From Tieghemostelium lacteum (taxonomy: Eukaryota; Evosea; Eumycetozoa; Dictyosteliales; Raperosteliaceae): a stretch of 64,000 nt of DNA. Shown piece after piece: positions 63,870 to 64,000 of the stretch (position 1 is its first letter; each line of letters starts with the position of its first letter). The DNA lies in assembly GCA_001606155.1 (NCBI GenBank), contig LODT01000042.1:333758-397757 (forward strand), read 5' to 3'. A model generated the notes under the pieces. The model did not search any database, was not told the DNA's origin, and saw nothing but the letters and a program-made list of their open reading frames with translations. The position numbers and the translations under genes were made by a program.

Positions 63870-63973
63870 TCACACCTCAACAAAACGCGTAATGACATTG
63901 TCCATCACACCAAATTCTAGTAGTGTAGAGACCATAAGTTTTGGTTTTCTAACATTATTGAGTTGATATGGTT
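63870..63973 (-). CDS. Possible last exon of a gene entering from the right
   Basis: On the minus strand, a plausible acceptor CTGTAG at 63974 is followed by 34 codons (PYQLNNVRKPKLMVSTLLEF, then GVMDNVITRFVEV) to a TGA at 63870-63872. Composition is protein-like and the frame is blocked just upstream, as expected for an exon boundary. The rest of the gene would lie beyond 64000. It may also be chance. Confidence 0.3.
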
Positions 63974-64000
63974 CTACAGTTTACTAACAAGTATAGTATA

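Overview
This is nuclear DNA of a social amoeba (dictyostelid). Evidence: it is AT-rich with homopolymer A/T runs between genes; introns are single or few, short (about 55-140 nt) and GT...AG; ATG codons follow A-runs; some loops are rich in Ser, Asn or Gln; and it carries dictyostelid-type families (FNIP repeats, F-box-like paralogue proteins, degenerate ankyrin-like proteins, a CBM49-type secreted protein, Ser-rich secreted hydrolases). Codon and loop bias is milder than in Dictyostelium discoideum, so a group 1 or 2 species such as Cavenderia or Heterostelium fits better; that species guess is inference. I found no tRNA, rRNA, CRISPR array or recognisable retroelement.

Left third (1-17,300), an accessory and rearranged region: part of an F-box-like gene; an FNIP-repeat gene with one frame break; scattered remnants including a split duplication of the FNIP gene tail and the next gene; one small secreted protein; and a cluster of fibronectin type III (FN3) surface proteins. 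The cluster has one 1172-residue protein, two intact three-domain paralogues, one broken paralogue and two stray fragments. The small FN3 gene is duplicated together with an NmrA-like NAD(P)-sensor gene, intact in one unit and decayed in the other. Between the units sits an RNase III-domain gene with no dsRNA-binding domain, and a 171-bp near-identical piece of it caps the broken FN3 copy. This mosaic is the most unusual part of the window.

Middle and right (18,500-64,000), mostly compact housekeeping genes on both strands: S28 serine peptidase, a large ARM-like protein, mitochondrial NAD(P) transhydrogenase, THOC6-like WD40 protein, sedolisin (TPP1-like), PNO1, Tom40-like barrel, phosphoglucomutase, amine oxidase, L-fucose kinase, CCDC97, FKBP, SAC1 phosphatase, acid alpha-glucosidase, farnesyltransferase beta subunit, C-4 methylsterol oxidase and CCDC25. 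Between them lie more F-box-like and ankyrin-like family members and several secreted proteins of unknown role.

The genes do not form one pathway. Loose themes are lysosomal or secreted hydrolysis (S28, S53, GH31), sugar activation (phosphoglucomutase, fucokinase), mitochondria (transhydrogenase, Tom40-like, FKBP) and RNA metabolism (THOC6, PNO1, CCDC97, RNase III). Exon joins below were worked out by eye from splice sites, reading phase and family similarity.
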